Assembly (NCBI GenBank): GCA_003601775.1
Contig: PIYN01000013.1
Coordinates: 1 to 34,807, forward strand
Source: Candidatus Bathyarchaeota archaeon
GTDB taxonomy: Archaea; Thermoproteota; Bathyarchaeia; TCS64; PIYN01
Direction of reading: 5' to 3'
Length of the DNA stretch: 34,807 bases
Shown: positions 9,270 to 19,051 of the stretch, in pieces
Numbering within the stretch: the stretch's first letter is position 1
How the letters are laid out: the number at the start of each line of letters is the position of its first letter
Notes under the pieces: generated by a model
What the model was told of the DNA's origin: nothing
The model's database searches: none
The model's input: the letters and a program-made list of their open reading frames with translations, nothing else
Program-made: the position numbers and the translations under genes

Positions 9270-9485
9270 ATGAGGAGGGGACCGATGCCTCAGGAGATCA
9301 TCTGTTCAGGCTGTGGCTATGTTCTCTACAAGGGGGAGATCCTGAAGTCACCCCAGGATATTCTAAGGAAGTATGAGGGGAAATGCCCTCGATGCGGGAA
9401 GACGTTGAACTTTGACGTCAACAACATCGAGATAACCAGTATCTACGACGCCAAGAGGGCGAAGGAGGGACGAGCGTCTTCCTGA
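9270..9485 (+). CDS. Small zinc-ribbon protein
   Basis: CSGCGYVLYKGE...CPRCGKTLNF. Confidence 0.7.
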   Translation: MRRGPMPQEIICSGCGYVLYKGEILKSPQDILRKYEGKCPRCGKTLNFDVNNIEITSIYDAKRAKEGRASS

Positions 9486-9551
9486 TGGGGAGACCGCCTT
9501 CAAGAGATAAAGGTATTAACTCCTACCCCCTCACAGTTAGGTGTGATAGGA

Positions 9552-10691
9552 ATGGCTCTAAGACGTACACACCTCTATGAGTATCATCGGCTTCATGGGA
9601 GGCTCGTCGAGTTCGCTGGGTTTGAGATGCCCATCTGGTTCGAGGGGATCATCCCGGAGCATAACGCGGTGAGGAACTCCGTCGGCATCTTCGACACCTC
9701 CCACATGGGGAGGGCGTCGGTGACCGGGGAAGGAGCTGAAGAGCTCTTGGACTACCTCCTCACCAACGACATCTCACGCCTTGAGCCCATGAGGGGATGC
9801 TACACGCTGATGTGCAACGAGCAGGGGGGCATAAAGGACGACCTCATAGCCTATCGCCTCTCAGAGAATCACTTCTTCCTCGTCTATAACGCGAGCAATA
9901 GGGAGAAGGACTACAACTGGATCCTGAAACACTCGAGGGACTTCGACGTCGAGGTGAGAGACCTCTCGGACAGCGTCGCTATGATGGCCGTTCAGGGTCC
10001 CAGGGCCGAGGAGGCCCTGCAGGGAATAACCTCGGAGCCCCTGAGCGAGGTGGGACGCTTCCACTGCAGGGAGGTGATCATCGGGGGGCAGAGGGCCCTG
10101 ATCGCGAGGACGGGATACACGGGCGAGGACGGCTTCGAGATCTACCTCTGGGATACCCCCCTCTCCCAGCCCTCGAAGGCCCTGGACCTCTGGGGGAAGA
10201 TCCTCTCCGCCGGGAGGAAGTTCGGCATCAAGCCCTGTGGGCTCGGCGCGAGGGACAGCCTGCGGCTGGAGGCTGGGATGCCCCTCTATGGGAACGATAT
10301 CGACGAGGAGACGAACCCCCTGGAGGCCCGCCTCAGGTTTGCGGTGAAGTTCAAGAAGAAGAGGCCCTTCATAGGGAAGGAGGCGCTGTTGAGGATCAGG
10401 AAGGAGGGGGTGAAGCGACGTCGCGTGGGGATCAGGATGGTCGAGAGGGGGATACCTCGCCATGGGTACGAGATCTGGAAGGAGGGGGAGAGGATAGGCT
10501 ACGTGACGAGCGGCGGGTTCTCCCCCACTCTCAACGCCGGGATCGCCATGGGATATGTGCCGACGGAGTACTCTAAGTTGGGGACAGAGGTCGAGGTCAA
10601 GATCCGGAGGAGGCTCGTCAGGGGAAAAATTGTTAAATTCCACCCCTTCTATGATGAGACTAAGTATGGCTATAGGAGGGAGAAGAGATGA
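9552..10691 (+). CDS. gcvT: Glycine cleavage system T protein (aminomethyltransferase)
   Basis: RTHLYEYHRLHGRLVEFAGFEMPIWFEGI, HNAVRNSVGIFDTSHMGR, ARTGYTGEDGFEIY, CGLGARDSLRLEAGMPLYGNDI. Confidence 0.95.
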   Translation: MALRRTHLYEYHRLHGRLVEFAGFEMPIWFEGIIPEHNAVRNSVGIFDTSHMGRASVTGEGAEELLDYLLTNDISRLEPMRGCYTLMCNEQGGIKDDLIAYRLSENHFFLVYNASNREKDYNWILKHSRDFDVEVRDLSDSVAMMAVQGPRAEEALQGITSEPLSEVGRFHCREVIIGGQRALIARTGYTGEDGFEIYLWDTPLSQPSKALDLWGKILSAGRKFGIKPCGLGARDSLRLEAGMPLYGNDIDEETNPLEARLRFAVKFKKKRPFIGKEALLRIRKEGVKRRRVGIRMVERGIPRHGYEIWKEGERIGYVTSGGFSPTLNAGIAMGYVPTEYSKLGTEVEVKIRRRLVRGKIVKFHPFYDETKYGYRREKR

Positions 10692-11098
10692 GCGAAGAGT
10701 ATGAGATACCCGAGGACCTCTATTACACGGAGGAACATGAGTGGCTGAAGGTCCTTGAGGATGGGACAGCCCTCGTTGGGATAACCGACTACGCCCAGAA
10801 GAGCCTCCACGAGGTCGTCTACGTCGAACTCCCCAACCCGGGGGATATGGTGAAGCAGGGAGAGGCCTTCGGGACCGTGGAGTCGGTGAAGGCGGTCTCA
10901 GACCTCTACTCACCCGTCTCAGGGATCGTGGAAGAGGTGAACGAGGAGCTCCTCGACAGCCCGGAACTCATAAACTCCGACCCCTACGGGAAGGGGTGGA
11001 TAGTGAAGATCAAGCCGAAGAGCCTGGAAGACGAACTGGAGAACCTGTTGAACGCGGAACAGTATAGGGAGCACTTGGGGTCCCTGGAGGCCAAGTGA
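10688..11098 (+). CDS. gcvH: Glycine cleavage system H protein
   Basis: YYTEEHEWLKV...GITDYAQKSLHEVVYVELPNPGD, GTVESVKAVSDLYSPVSG lipoylation motif; ATGA overlap with gcvT. Confidence 0.96.
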   Translation: MSEEYEIPEDLYYTEEHEWLKVLEDGTALVGITDYAQKSLHEVVYVELPNPGDMVKQGEAFGTVESVKAVSDLYSPVSGIVEEVNEELLDSPELINSDPYGKGWIVKIKPKSLEDELENLLNAEQYREHLGSLEAK

Positions 11099-11101
11099 TA
11101 A

Positions 11102-11187
11102 GCGGGGGTTCCCGAGTGGCCAAAGGGGTGGGACTCAAGATCCTATGGCTTAGGCCTTCGTGGGTTCGAATCCCACCCCCCGCACCA
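11102..11187 (+). tRNA. tRNA-Leu (CAA), encoded CCA
   Basis: GCGGGGG acceptor paired with CCCCCGC, anticodon arm TGGGA-CTCAAGA-TCCTA, long variable arm, GTGGG-TTCGAAT-CCCAC T arm, terminal CCA. Confidence 0.93.
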
Positions 11188-11489
11188 AACCTATTTTTAA
11201 GGGCTCTGAGAGATTGAGGGAGAGATTGTTCTTTAACTCATAAAAATTCCATAGGTTTAGTGGAGGTTAGGAGAAACATGGCCGAGGAAAACCTCCTCTT
11301 GTAATGAGTCACAGTGGATCAAATGGGTCTTGATTGTTCTTGGAGGGAACTCTTCCCGAGCCTCTCAGAGAATCTTAAGGTTGAGCAGTGCTTAATTGAT
11401 GAGGGATAGTGAATGGAGTCCTAATAGCCGGGATGCGATGGTCAAATTACATATAAGCGGTGGGTTGAGTTGTATGGTGGTGGTAGGGG

Positions 11490-12446
11490 GTGAGTGAGAG
11501 AACTCATTCCAGAGTTGTGAGGCAGATGCGTCTGAGGGCGGGGATGACGGTGGATGAGCTGGTCAGGGAGATGGGAGGTGCGGGGGTCATCGGCGCGGGG
11601 AGGGTTGCGAGGGCGGTGGATATAGTGGCGGAGATGTTCGAAGATCCGGAGTACACGGTCTTCCTCTCCATCGCGGGTCCCCTCGTCCCCAGTGGGATGC
11701 GCCTCATTTTCACGGATCTCATCCGTGGGGGCTATGTGAACGTCGTCATCACGAATGGGGCGAACGTCGTTCACGACCTCATCGAGGCGATGGGGGGGCA
11801 CCACCTCGTCGGCTCCCTCGCGGAGGATGACAGGGAGCTCTGGAGAAGGGGGATCAACAGGGCCTACGACATCTTCATAGAGAGCCACACCTTCATCGAA
11901 CTGGAGAAGTACCTCGACCACATCCTCGACTCCATACCTGAGGAGCGGCGCATCGACATACCCATCTACGGGCTACTGGAGGAGATCGGATGGAGGATCA
12001 AAGATGAGGACTCAATCCTATACAACGCCGCAAGACACAGCGTCCCCATCTTCTCCCCAGGCCTCCTCGACTCCATGATCGGGATCCCCCTCTGGATGTA
12101 CACGAAGCGAAGCCATCTCAGGTTGAACCCCGTGAAGGACTTCGAGCGCCTCGCCGAGGTCGTCTACGAGGCGAAGAAGGCGGGGGCCATCATACTCGGC
12201 GGGGGGACGCCGAAGCACCACACCCTCTACATCAACACCCTGAGGGAGGGGCTGGACGCCGCCGTGCAGATCTCCACGGCGAGGATGGAGGACGGCAGCC
12301 TCAGCGGGGCCCCCCTCACGGAGGCGATCTCCTGGGGGAAGGTGAAGGGCGATAAGATCGTCTCCGTCTTCGGCGACGCCACTATCGTCTTCCCGATCAT
12401 CATCGCCGCAGCCCTGGAGAGGATCAAGAGTCAGAGGGAAAGTTAA
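11490..12446 (+). CDS. dys: Deoxyhypusine synthase
   Basis: VFLSIAGPLVPSGMR, NVVITNGANVVHD, SILYNAARHSVPIFSPGLLDSMIG, AGAIILGGGTPKHHT, SGAPLTEAISWGKVK. Confidence 0.95.
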   Translation: MSERTHSRVVRQMRLRAGMTVDELVREMGGAGVIGAGRVARAVDIVAEMFEDPEYTVFLSIAGPLVPSGMRLIFTDLIRGGYVNVVITNGANVVHDLIEAMGGHHLVGSLAEDDRELWRRGINRAYDIFIESHTFIELEKYLDHILDSIPEERRIDIPIYGLLEEIGWRIKDEDSILYNAARHSVPIFSPGLLDSMIGIPLWMYTKRSHLRLNPVKDFERLAEVVYEAKKAGAIILGGGTPKHHTLYINTLREGLDAAVQISTARMEDGSLSGAPLTEAISWGKVKGDKIVSVFGDATIVFPIIIAAALERIKSQRES

Positions 12447-12482
12447 GGCTCTCCCTCCATGTAACGGGATCTCCTCCTTCGC

Positions 12483-13028
12483 TCATACACGCTTAACCGC
12501 GTAGATCTTCAGGACGAGGAGGCCCCTGACCCTTCCCTCGACCGCCTTGGTCCAGTAATTAACCCTGATCACTATGCCGTAGTCGGGCTGCCCCCGGGGG
12601 AGTAGGTCCTCCAAGGGGATCTTCCCATCAACCTCCCCCATGCCCTTTCCATCCTCGACGAGGAGGAGCAGAAGCGAGTCGACGAGGACGTCATCCCCCG
12701 TCCCGAGCACCCCATCCTCTCCAGGGGAGAAGACCTCGATGGAGAGGGCGAGACGCCAGTAGGCCTGGGAGAGGGTATGGACCTCCCGCCCGCCCACATG
12801 AAAGTGGATTTCGATGGGCGCTTCCACCTCGATGACGGTGATGTAGCCGTCGTCTCCTTCTCCCAGGGTGTAGGAGCCTATGATCGCACCAGTAGTCCTT
12901 AGAACTGCTATCCTCTTAAGATCCATCAACGGGGTGATCCCATAGTAGATCGGCCAACCCTGATATTGGGTCGTGTAGGCGCCCATGGTGAAGGAGACCA
13001 CCATAAGGGCTAAGAACCCTCTCCACAT
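12483..13028 (-). CDS. Secreted protein of unknown function
   Basis: N-terminal hydrophobic signal-like segment; SPGEDGVLGTGDDV acidic motif; no known family recognised. Confidence 0.55.
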   Translation of the reverse strand: MWRGFLALMVVSFTMGAYTTQYQGWPIYYGITPLMDLKRIAVLRTTGAIIGSYTLGEGDDGYITVIEVEAPIEIHFHVGGREVHTLSQAYWRLALSIEVFSPGEDGVLGTGDDVLVDSLLLLLVEDGKGMGEVDGKIPLEDLLPRGQPDYGIVIRVNYWTKAVEGRVRGLLVLKIYAVKRV

Positions 13029-13133
13029 AACAGATATGTGGGTCTATCTGAGAATATTTAGGGAACTTGGTTTTTAGATAGGGTTTAGAGAGATAGTCCC
13101 TAAATGAGTTTCTCTGCTCCATGAAACCTCTTT

Positions 13134-13546
13134 TCACCTTAGGAAGAGGGATAGCCAGCTGAGGAGGCCGGTTAGGTGTAGGTGTAGGAAGATGATGTAG
13201 AGGGTGAGGGCGACGAAGATGGTGAGGTCCCGGCCTGAGACGCTCTCGCTGTTCCAGAGGTACCTCCCCACGTCCCCCAGCCCCTCTGAGTAGGGCTCCT
13301 CCGTGAGATAGCTCCTGACGAGGAAGTAGGAGGCGAGGGTGAGGAGGAAGGTTATGAGGAAGACGACCGTGGCCGAGAGGAAGGGGCTGAGCCCCCTGCT
13401 CATCAGGAGCCTTATGTAGACATTCCTCTCCATGAAGGGTGTGAACCTCTCGAAGCCGAGGATCGTGATGAAGTAGTCCGCAACGTCCACTGAGAGGGCG
13501 GAGAGGAAGATAGCCTGGAAGAGGAGCTTGAACCTCAGATCCCCAT
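13134..13546 (-). CDS. Membrane protein, frameshift suspected at codon 2-3
   Basis: ORF 13134-13490; coding-like GDLRFKLLFQAIFLSALSVDVADYF continues upstream and would join ATG 13544-13546 if the C4 run at 13541-13544 had one more base. Confidence 0.5.
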
Positions 13547-13714
13547 CCTCCTAACAGGGTTTAAATCTCCCAAACTTATAAAAAGGTCACCCATCCAATG
13601 GGGATCTCAGGTCCAAGCTAACCGAGGAAAATCTTCTCCCTTTTCTCATCGCCTCGATCTCCAACGTTTTCCTCATCAAAAGGCTAAATAAATTATGAGG
13701 AGGAATATGATTCC

Positions 13715-14119
13715 ATGACACTGTATAAGGTTGTTGCCACAGTTCACAAGGTGAGCCGCCCTGCTCCCGTAGCCCCGGGGGAGTCCACACATGTACTGCT
13801 TCCCTGCAGGCTCTTCAAGGAAGGGGACAAGATCGTCTTCGAGGATAATCAGATCAACATGGCTGAGACTACGGGGGCGCTCTGCCTCTCCCTCATCGCA
13901 TCAATGATACCCGTCCTAAAGGCCCTACAACGGAGTGTGGAGCCCCTCATGGATGAGGAGACGGGTGAGCCATTACCGGACTCGACGCAGAAGGTCACTT
14001 GGTTCTCCTGCCCCGACGCTGAGAGGCCCGTCATCTTCAAGATAGAGCGGGATCCCACTGAAGAGGAAGCCGGGGTGGGTCATAGCCGAAGGAGATCGCC
14101 CGCAGGAATCCCGGTATGA
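13715..14119 (+). CDS. TIGR04076-like conserved protein
   Basis: C-terminal RPVIFKIER motif and overall layout resembling that family; preceded by a GAGGAGGAA RBS-like sequence. Confidence 0.45.
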   Translation: MTLYKVVATVHKVSRPAPVAPGESTHVLLPCRLFKEGDKIVFEDNQINMAETTGALCLSLIASMIPVLKALQRSVEPLMDEETGEPLPDSTQKVTWFSCPDAERPVIFKIERDPTEEEAGVGHSRRRSPAGIPV

Positions 14120-14256
14120 GAGTTCATTTACACCTGCCTAACCCCAACGACCGACTGAGAGAAGTACAGGACAATCTATGGGAGGAGATAGTGGAACCTA
14201 AGATCAGGGAGGGGGCCTCTACATAGGCTGAGTTATCTTAGATAAATCACCCAAAC

Positions 14257-14625
14257 CTACAGGAGCTTCAGGTTCCCCGTGACCTTGTCGACGAGCTCCG
14301 ACCTCTCGGGGCCCACGCCCAAGGCCGTCACCGTCCCTGGAGGGACTTCGGTCAACCCTCTATCCTCGATGAGGGCGTGGGGGAGGCCGAGTTCCTCCGC
14401 CCTCCTCGCCAGCCTCAGGAGCTCTTCGAGGGATTCCACACGGAGGACGACTTTCTTCGCTCCCTCGTCACGCCAACGTCTCCAGGCCTCGCTCCGCGTC
14501 CTCTTCGCCTCCTCCACGGCCTCGAGGGAGGCGTGGCAGGCTTGGGAGATGAGCTTCCCCACACTCATCCCCAGGTCGGTCCTGAGGACGATGGCCTGCT
14601 TGTACTCGAAGGGGCTCCTACGCAC
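14257..14625 (-). CDS. pth2: Peptidyl-tRNA hydrolase, archaeal type Pth2
   Basis: [62 protein letters not shown]. Confidence 0.95.
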   Translation of the reverse strand: MRRSPFEYKQAIVLRTDLGMSVGKLISQACHASLEAVEEAKRTRSEAWRRWRDEGAKKVVLRVESLEELLRLARRAEELGLPHALIEDRGLTEVPPGTVTALGVGPERSELVDKVTGNLKLL

Positions 14626-14640
14626 CTCCCATCCCCCCTT

Positions 14641-15930
14641 CTAAGGGATAAGCCTGTTCCTATCCCTGGGGAACATGCAGCATTCCCGGATGTTCTTCAT
14701 CCCTGTGATGGTCATCGTCAGCCTCTCGAGGCCGATGGACCACCCCGCGTGGGGCGGGGCTCCATAGGCGAAGCAGTTGATGTAGTACTCGAAGTCCTTC
14801 GGGTTCAGGCCCTTCGCCAGGATCTGCCTCCTTAGGAGCTCGGGGAGGTGTATCCTCTGGGTCCCGGAGCTGATCTCCAACCCCTCGTAGAGGAGGTCGA
14901 AGGCGTGGCAGATCTCCGGGTTCTCCTCGTGGGGCATCACGTAGAAGGGCTTCTGCACCGTTGGCCAGTCCTTTATGAAGAAGGCCTCCTCTTCGACGAG
15001 GCTGGAGAGGAGCCTCTCCTGGGGCTTAGAGAAGTCCTCCCCCCACTCCATCTCTTCTCCCCTCTCGTGGAGGAGCTCCACGGCCTCCGTGTAGGTGACG
15101 CGCCTGAGGGGGAGGGAGGGGATCTCGTACTTCCTCCCCAGAACCTCGAGCTCCCCGCGGCACCTCTCCCTCACCTCCTCGAGGATGTAGACCAGGACCT
15201 CCTCCAGGAGCCTCATCACATCCTCGTCGGAGGCAAAGGCGACCTCCACATCCATCTGCCTGATCTCGTTCAGGTGGGTCGGCCTGTTGAATTTCTCAGC
15301 CCTCCAGACGGGGACGACTGTGAAGACCTTCTCGAAGGAGATGGCGCACATCTGCTTGTAGAGCTGGGGGCTCTGGGCGAGGTAGGCCTCCTTCTCGAAG
15401 TAGGGGACCTTGAAGAGCTCGGCGCCCCCCTCGGAGGCTGAGGAGATGATGCAGGGGGGCTGGATCTCTATGAAGCCGCGGTCCAGGAGGAACTCCCTGA
15501 AGGCCCTGAGGATCTGGGTCTGTATCTTGAAGATGGAGGAGGTGCGGGGTGTCCTGAAGTCGAAGAACCTGTAGTCGAGCCTCGTATCCAGCTCCGCCTT
15601 CACCTTCCCGGTGGGGTCGAAGGGGAGCGGCGACGCAGACCTGTTGAGGACCTCGATCTCCCTTGGGATGAACTCGATGCCGGCGTGGCTCACCTCGCTC
15701 AGCTCGGCGTGACCCCTGACCTTGATGACATCCTCCCTCCCCAGGCTTGAGGCCGTCTCCCAGACCTCCGGGTTATCCTCCCTCTTCACCGTGACCTGGA
15801 TGACCCCAGAGGCGTCCCGAAGGAGGAGGAAGATTATCCTGCCGAGGTCCCTCTTCCTGGCAACCCATCCCGCGAGGGTCAACTCCTCGCCTATCCTCCT
15901 CCTCACCTCCCCGATCATAGTCCTCCACAA
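14641..15930 (-). CDS. aspS: Aspartyl-tRNA synthetase, archaeal type
   Basis: OB-fold GWVARKRDLGRIIFLLLRDASGVIQVTV, LAQSPQLYKQM, FTVVPVWRAEKFNRPTHLNE, GWSIGLERLTMTITGMKNIRE. Confidence 0.96.
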   Translation of the reverse strand: MWRTMIGEVRRRIGEELTLAGWVARKRDLGRIIFLLLRDASGVIQVTVKREDNPEVWETASSLGREDVIKVRGHAELSEVSHAGIEFIPREIEVLNRSASPLPFDPTGKVKAELDTRLDYRFFDFRTPRTSSIFKIQTQILRAFREFLLDRGFIEIQPPCIISSASEGGAELFKVPYFEKEAYLAQSPQLYKQMCAISFEKVFTVVPVWRAEKFNRPTHLNEIRQMDVEVAFASDEDVMRLLEEVLVYILEEVRERCRGELEVLGRKYEIPSLPLRRVTYTEAVELLHERGEEMEWGEDFSKPQERLLSSLVEEEAFFIKDWPTVQKPFYVMPHEENPEICHAFDLLYEGLEISSGTQRIHLPELLRRQILAKGLNPKDFEYYINCFAYGAPPHAGWSIGLERLTMTITGMKNIRECCMFPRDRNRLIP

Positions 15931-16024
15931 GGCAGATCACCTTGTTATGGGTAACCTTGAGAATAGGTTGTAAAATCCAATAAAAAGGTTCAGTCAGGGA
16001 AAGGAGTTCTCCGACCTGTCGTGC

Positions 16025-16534
16025 CTATATGACCTCGACCCGCAGGTTCAGGTTCCCGACCTTCTTCGCGATCTCCGTCAGGGCTCTCATCCTCCTTGCG
16101 CTGGGACGCTGTGACCTCCTCCCCCTCAGAACGACCTTCGTCTCCGTTGTCCCATCTGGGAGCCAGACGGTGTTTATAGTGAGCACCCTCATGTTCGAGA
16201 AGAGGTCTTCGAGGAAGCGGCGACTGGAGACCCCCTTCTCGAGGACCTTCACGCGTTTTCGGAACCTCTCTCGGAGGGCCCTGATGACCTCGCCACCGTA
16301 GCCCTGTAGTTTCCCCTTCTCACCCCGCCCGACCACGAGGGCCAGGATATCCCCCTCCTGGACGACGTTGTGGAGGGTCACATCCTGGAGGAGGGGGTAC
16401 TTCCTCTCCAAGTTCACCAGGAACCTGCCTACCTCCATGTACAGGGGTGTGATGGCGCCGCTCCTCACCTTCTCCTGGCACCGGGCACACAGCATCCCGC
16501 TCCTGAGGCAGAAGTCGCATAGCAGTGTTTTCAC
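16025..16534 (-). CDS. Zinc-finger plus KH-type (NusA-like) nucleic-acid-binding protein
   Basis: N-terminal CDFCLRSGMLCARCQ, then KH-like ALRERFRKRVKVLEKG...; archaeal conserved type. Confidence 0.55.
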   Translation of the reverse strand: MKTLLCDFCLRSGMLCARCQEKVRSGAITPLYMEVGRFLVNLERKYPLLQDVTLHNVVQEGDILALVVGRGEKGKLQGYGGEVIRALRERFRKRVKVLEKGVSSRRFLEDLFSNMRVLTINTVWLPDGTTETKVVLRGRRSQRPSARRMRALTEIAKKVGNLNLRVEVI

Positions 16535-16581
16535 CGATTACCCTCCGACCGAGCGGAGGAGCCGGTGGGGGACGACTGAAC

Positions 16582-16857
16582 TCACCGCGTCAGCACGATC
16601 TCAATGGTGCTTACGTTCGTCGTGCGATTCTCCTCTTCCGACGTGATCTCCTCGGTCCCGATTTTGATCTCCTTGACCTTCACGTCCGGCATGAACCGAT
16701 TCCTTATGACCTCCACGACGTCCACGGCCCTGCTTATCGCCCTCCCTCTGGCCTTCACGACGACCTCCTCTGCATCACCTCGGAAGAGGGTTATGCAGGC
16801 CAACACATAGTTCAAGACCGGTTTCCTTCCCACGAAAACGGTGTTGGGTCGTGACAC
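16582..16857 (-). CDS. albA: DNA/RNA-binding protein Alba
   Basis: [51 protein letters not shown]. Confidence 0.95.
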   Translation of the reverse strand: MSRPNTVFVGRKPVLNYVLACITLFRGDAEEVVVKARGRAISRAVDVVEVIRNRFMPDVKVKEIKIGTEEITSEEENRTTNVSTIEIVLTR

Positions 16858-17005
16858 CTTGACTCCTCCTTTAACCTTGGTTTCCTAAGATAGATATCGT
16901 TTACTATTAAAAGGTTTATCGTTTGGAGGTAGAAAAATAGATATAGAAGAGGGCCTCCCTTATCTCAAGTCAGTGTATCGAAACAGGCGCTCGGATGTGG
17001 TGTAA

Positions 17006-17170
17006 GTGTCCATCAGAGACCCCTTCAAGCTGGAACTCGCCAGGAAGTACCTGCTGGATTTCAAGATCTGCAGGAGATGTGGGGCGAGGAACCCCCCCAA
17101 GGCAGTCAAGTGTAGGAAGTGCAGGAGTAAGAACCTGAGGCCGAAGAAGAGGAGGCTGGCAGGCCACTAA
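17006..17170 (+). CDS. rpl40e: Ribosomal protein L40e
   Basis: VSIRDPFKLELARKYLLDFKICRRCGARNPPKAVKCRKCRSKNLRPKKRRLAGH*, CxxC-x10-CxxC; GTG start; absent from the ORF track because it is only 54 aa. Confidence 0.92.
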   Translation: MSIRDPFKLELARKYLLDFKICRRCGARNPPKAVKCRKCRSKNLRPKKRRLAGH

Positions 17171-17330
17171 TCCTCGCAAGGTAGAGCTTTGAGTTTAGAT
17201 CCCCAAAGGAAGATAGATTCTAAGACGGGAAGATTACCCAGCTAACTTATATTATTTCGTTGCTATGAGAACCGATGCCGATCCTCTCCATCTCTTTTGG
17301 GGAAGTAAGAAAGGGAGACTTACGGATAAG

Positions 17331-17945
17331 TTACTTTAAGGGGATGGTCTCCTCCCTCACCTCATCGGCTGAGATGAGTAGGAGGTCCACCCCATCGCCG
17401 CTCATCGCATCCCGCTTCACAGCCGAACTGATCGCCTTCAGAACGAGCTCTTTCGCCTCCTCCAGGGTCATGTCCTCCCTGTACTCCGCCTCCAAGACGC
17501 CTATAGCGATCTCGGCTCCGGAGCCCACGGCGATGAAGACATCCTTCAGGAGGGAGCCGAGGGCGTCCAGGGCGTAGAGGGCCGGTCCCTCCTCGTCGAC
17601 GCCCCCCACGAGGGTCTGGGTGAGGAGCGGCCTCAGGCCCCTCTGGAAGAGGAGGTTCGAGAAGAGCTTCGCCGCCGCCCTCACGGAGATAGGGCGGTGG
17701 TACTCGAGCTTGAAGAGGTTCGCGTAGGCGGCGGCCTCCCTTGAAAGGGCCTGCATATCTGAGATCAGGCCAGCGCAGGCCGCTCCGATGTTGGGGGTTA
17801 TCTTGAAGACCTTCTTCCCAGCCCTGCTGAGGACCATGTAGCCGTGGGAGACCCTCTTCTCCGAGGCCAGGATCACTCCTTCCTTGCATGCGACGCCTAT
17901 CGTGGTAGCGCCCGAGATGTTGATGTACTCGGCCAAATCTGCCAC
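17331..17945 (-). CDS. psmB: Proteasome beta subunit with Ala at the position of the catalytic Thr1
   Basis: INISGATTIGVACKEGVILASEKRVSHGYM, AAAKLFSNLLFQRG, VGSGAEIAIGVLEAEYREDMTLEEAKELV, KRDAMSGDGVDLL. Confidence 0.92.
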   Translation of the reverse strand: MADLAEYINISGATTIGVACKEGVILASEKRVSHGYMVLSRAGKKVFKITPNIGAACAGLISDMQALSREAAAYANLFKLEYHRPISVRAAAKLFSNLLFQRGLRPLLTQTLVGGVDEEGPALYALDALGSLLKDVFIAVGSGAEIAIGVLEAEYREDMTLEEAKELVLKAISSAVKRDAMSGDGVDLLLISADEVREETIPLK

Positions 17946-17991
17946 CCTCCAACCATTATAGATGAAGCAGAAATATTAACGTGTTGATCCC

Positions 17992-19051
17992 TCATCGCCT
18001 CAGCCCCACCCCCTGACACCTGATCAGGGTCGGTTCCCCGAGGGACCCCTTGACCACGAAGCGGGCTTCGGTGATCATCTCCGCGAGCCTGATCGCCGTG
18101 AGGGTGTGGAGGGTCAACTCACTCGTCCTGAAGAGGGACTCCCCGTCGGCGAGGGAGCACCAGAGGATGAGGTTATCCGCGGTGTGGAGGTCCACGGGGG
18201 CGCCCGTCCTGAGCTGCCTTACGAGGAGCTTGGCTGCCTCCCTCCCCACCTCCTCCGCGGGCTTCCCCTTCTCACCCAAGGCGTCTGAGCCGAGGTAGGA
18301 GGGCTCCTCCGATTCCACCCAGAGACAGATGAGGCTCCCCGGCGACAACGGCGCTCGTTCTCCCCTCAATACCTCCCTCCTGATCTCCACGTCGCGGTAA
18401 CCCGCCTCCCTCAACAGCCTCTCGGCGCTCCCCGCCTGCCTCTCAGCGACGTGAGCGGGGAGCCGCCCACAGAGGGAGACTCCCCTGATACGCTTAACCC
18501 TCACCTCTCCTTCGATCCTCAGAGGCTCCAGCCCCTCCACTGGGGTGATGCGGACGCTGACGATGCCTCCCCCCCCTGGGGTAGAACCCCTCCCTCCTGA
18601 TCGTGAGTTCCCCCTTGAAGCCCATCTCCTTCAGGGCCCTCCAGACGACCTCCCTGAGCATGAGCACCGGCATCGCCCATCTCACAGAGGTCCCCCCAAC
18701 GACCTCCAGCTCCGTGGTCTCCTCCGCATAGGCGGCTACAGGGGTGACGCACTGGAGGAGGAGACCGATGCTCCCGGCGGTCCCTATATCAAACCTGTGC
18801 CGACCTCCCCGGATCTCGCCCGGGTAGAAGACCACCTCCCCGGACCCTATCTCCAGACCCTCAACCCTCGCAGAGCAGAGCTCCGCGACCGCCCTAATGG
18901 CCGTGAGATGTTGGTTCCTCAGACCCGGGTTGGAACGCCTCGCCCGGATGTTATATACCCTCACGGGTTTCCCCATGACGGCGCTATAGGCTATGGCCAT
19001 CCTGAGGAGCTGCCCTCCCCCCTCAAGCATGCTCCCGTCGACTTCGTTCAT
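17992..19051 (-). CDS. rtcA: RNA 3'-terminal phosphate cyclase, reading frame broken at a G8 run
   Basis: MNEVDGSMLEGGGQLLRMA...RRSNPGLRNQHLTAIRA...FDIGTAGSIGLLLQ...GFYPRGG | frameshift | GIVSVRITPVEGLEPLRIEGEV...GAPVDLHTADNLILWCSLADG. Confidence 0.85.

Noticed and set aside
9861-10913. 350-aa minus-strand ORF
   Set aside because: Antisense to gcvT and gcvH, both clearly coding; Pro/Leu/His-rich shadow composition
14116-14226. Small plus-strand ORF MRVHLHLPNPNDRLREVQDNLWEEIVEPKIREGAST overlapping the upstream stop by ATGA
   Set aside because: Too short to support from sequence alone; may be a fragment
14848-15441. 197-aa plus-strand ORF
   Set aside because: Antisense to aspS
17362-17952. 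196-aa minus-strand ORF
   Set aside because: Alternative frame of the proteasome beta gene, with G/R-rich non-protein-like translation
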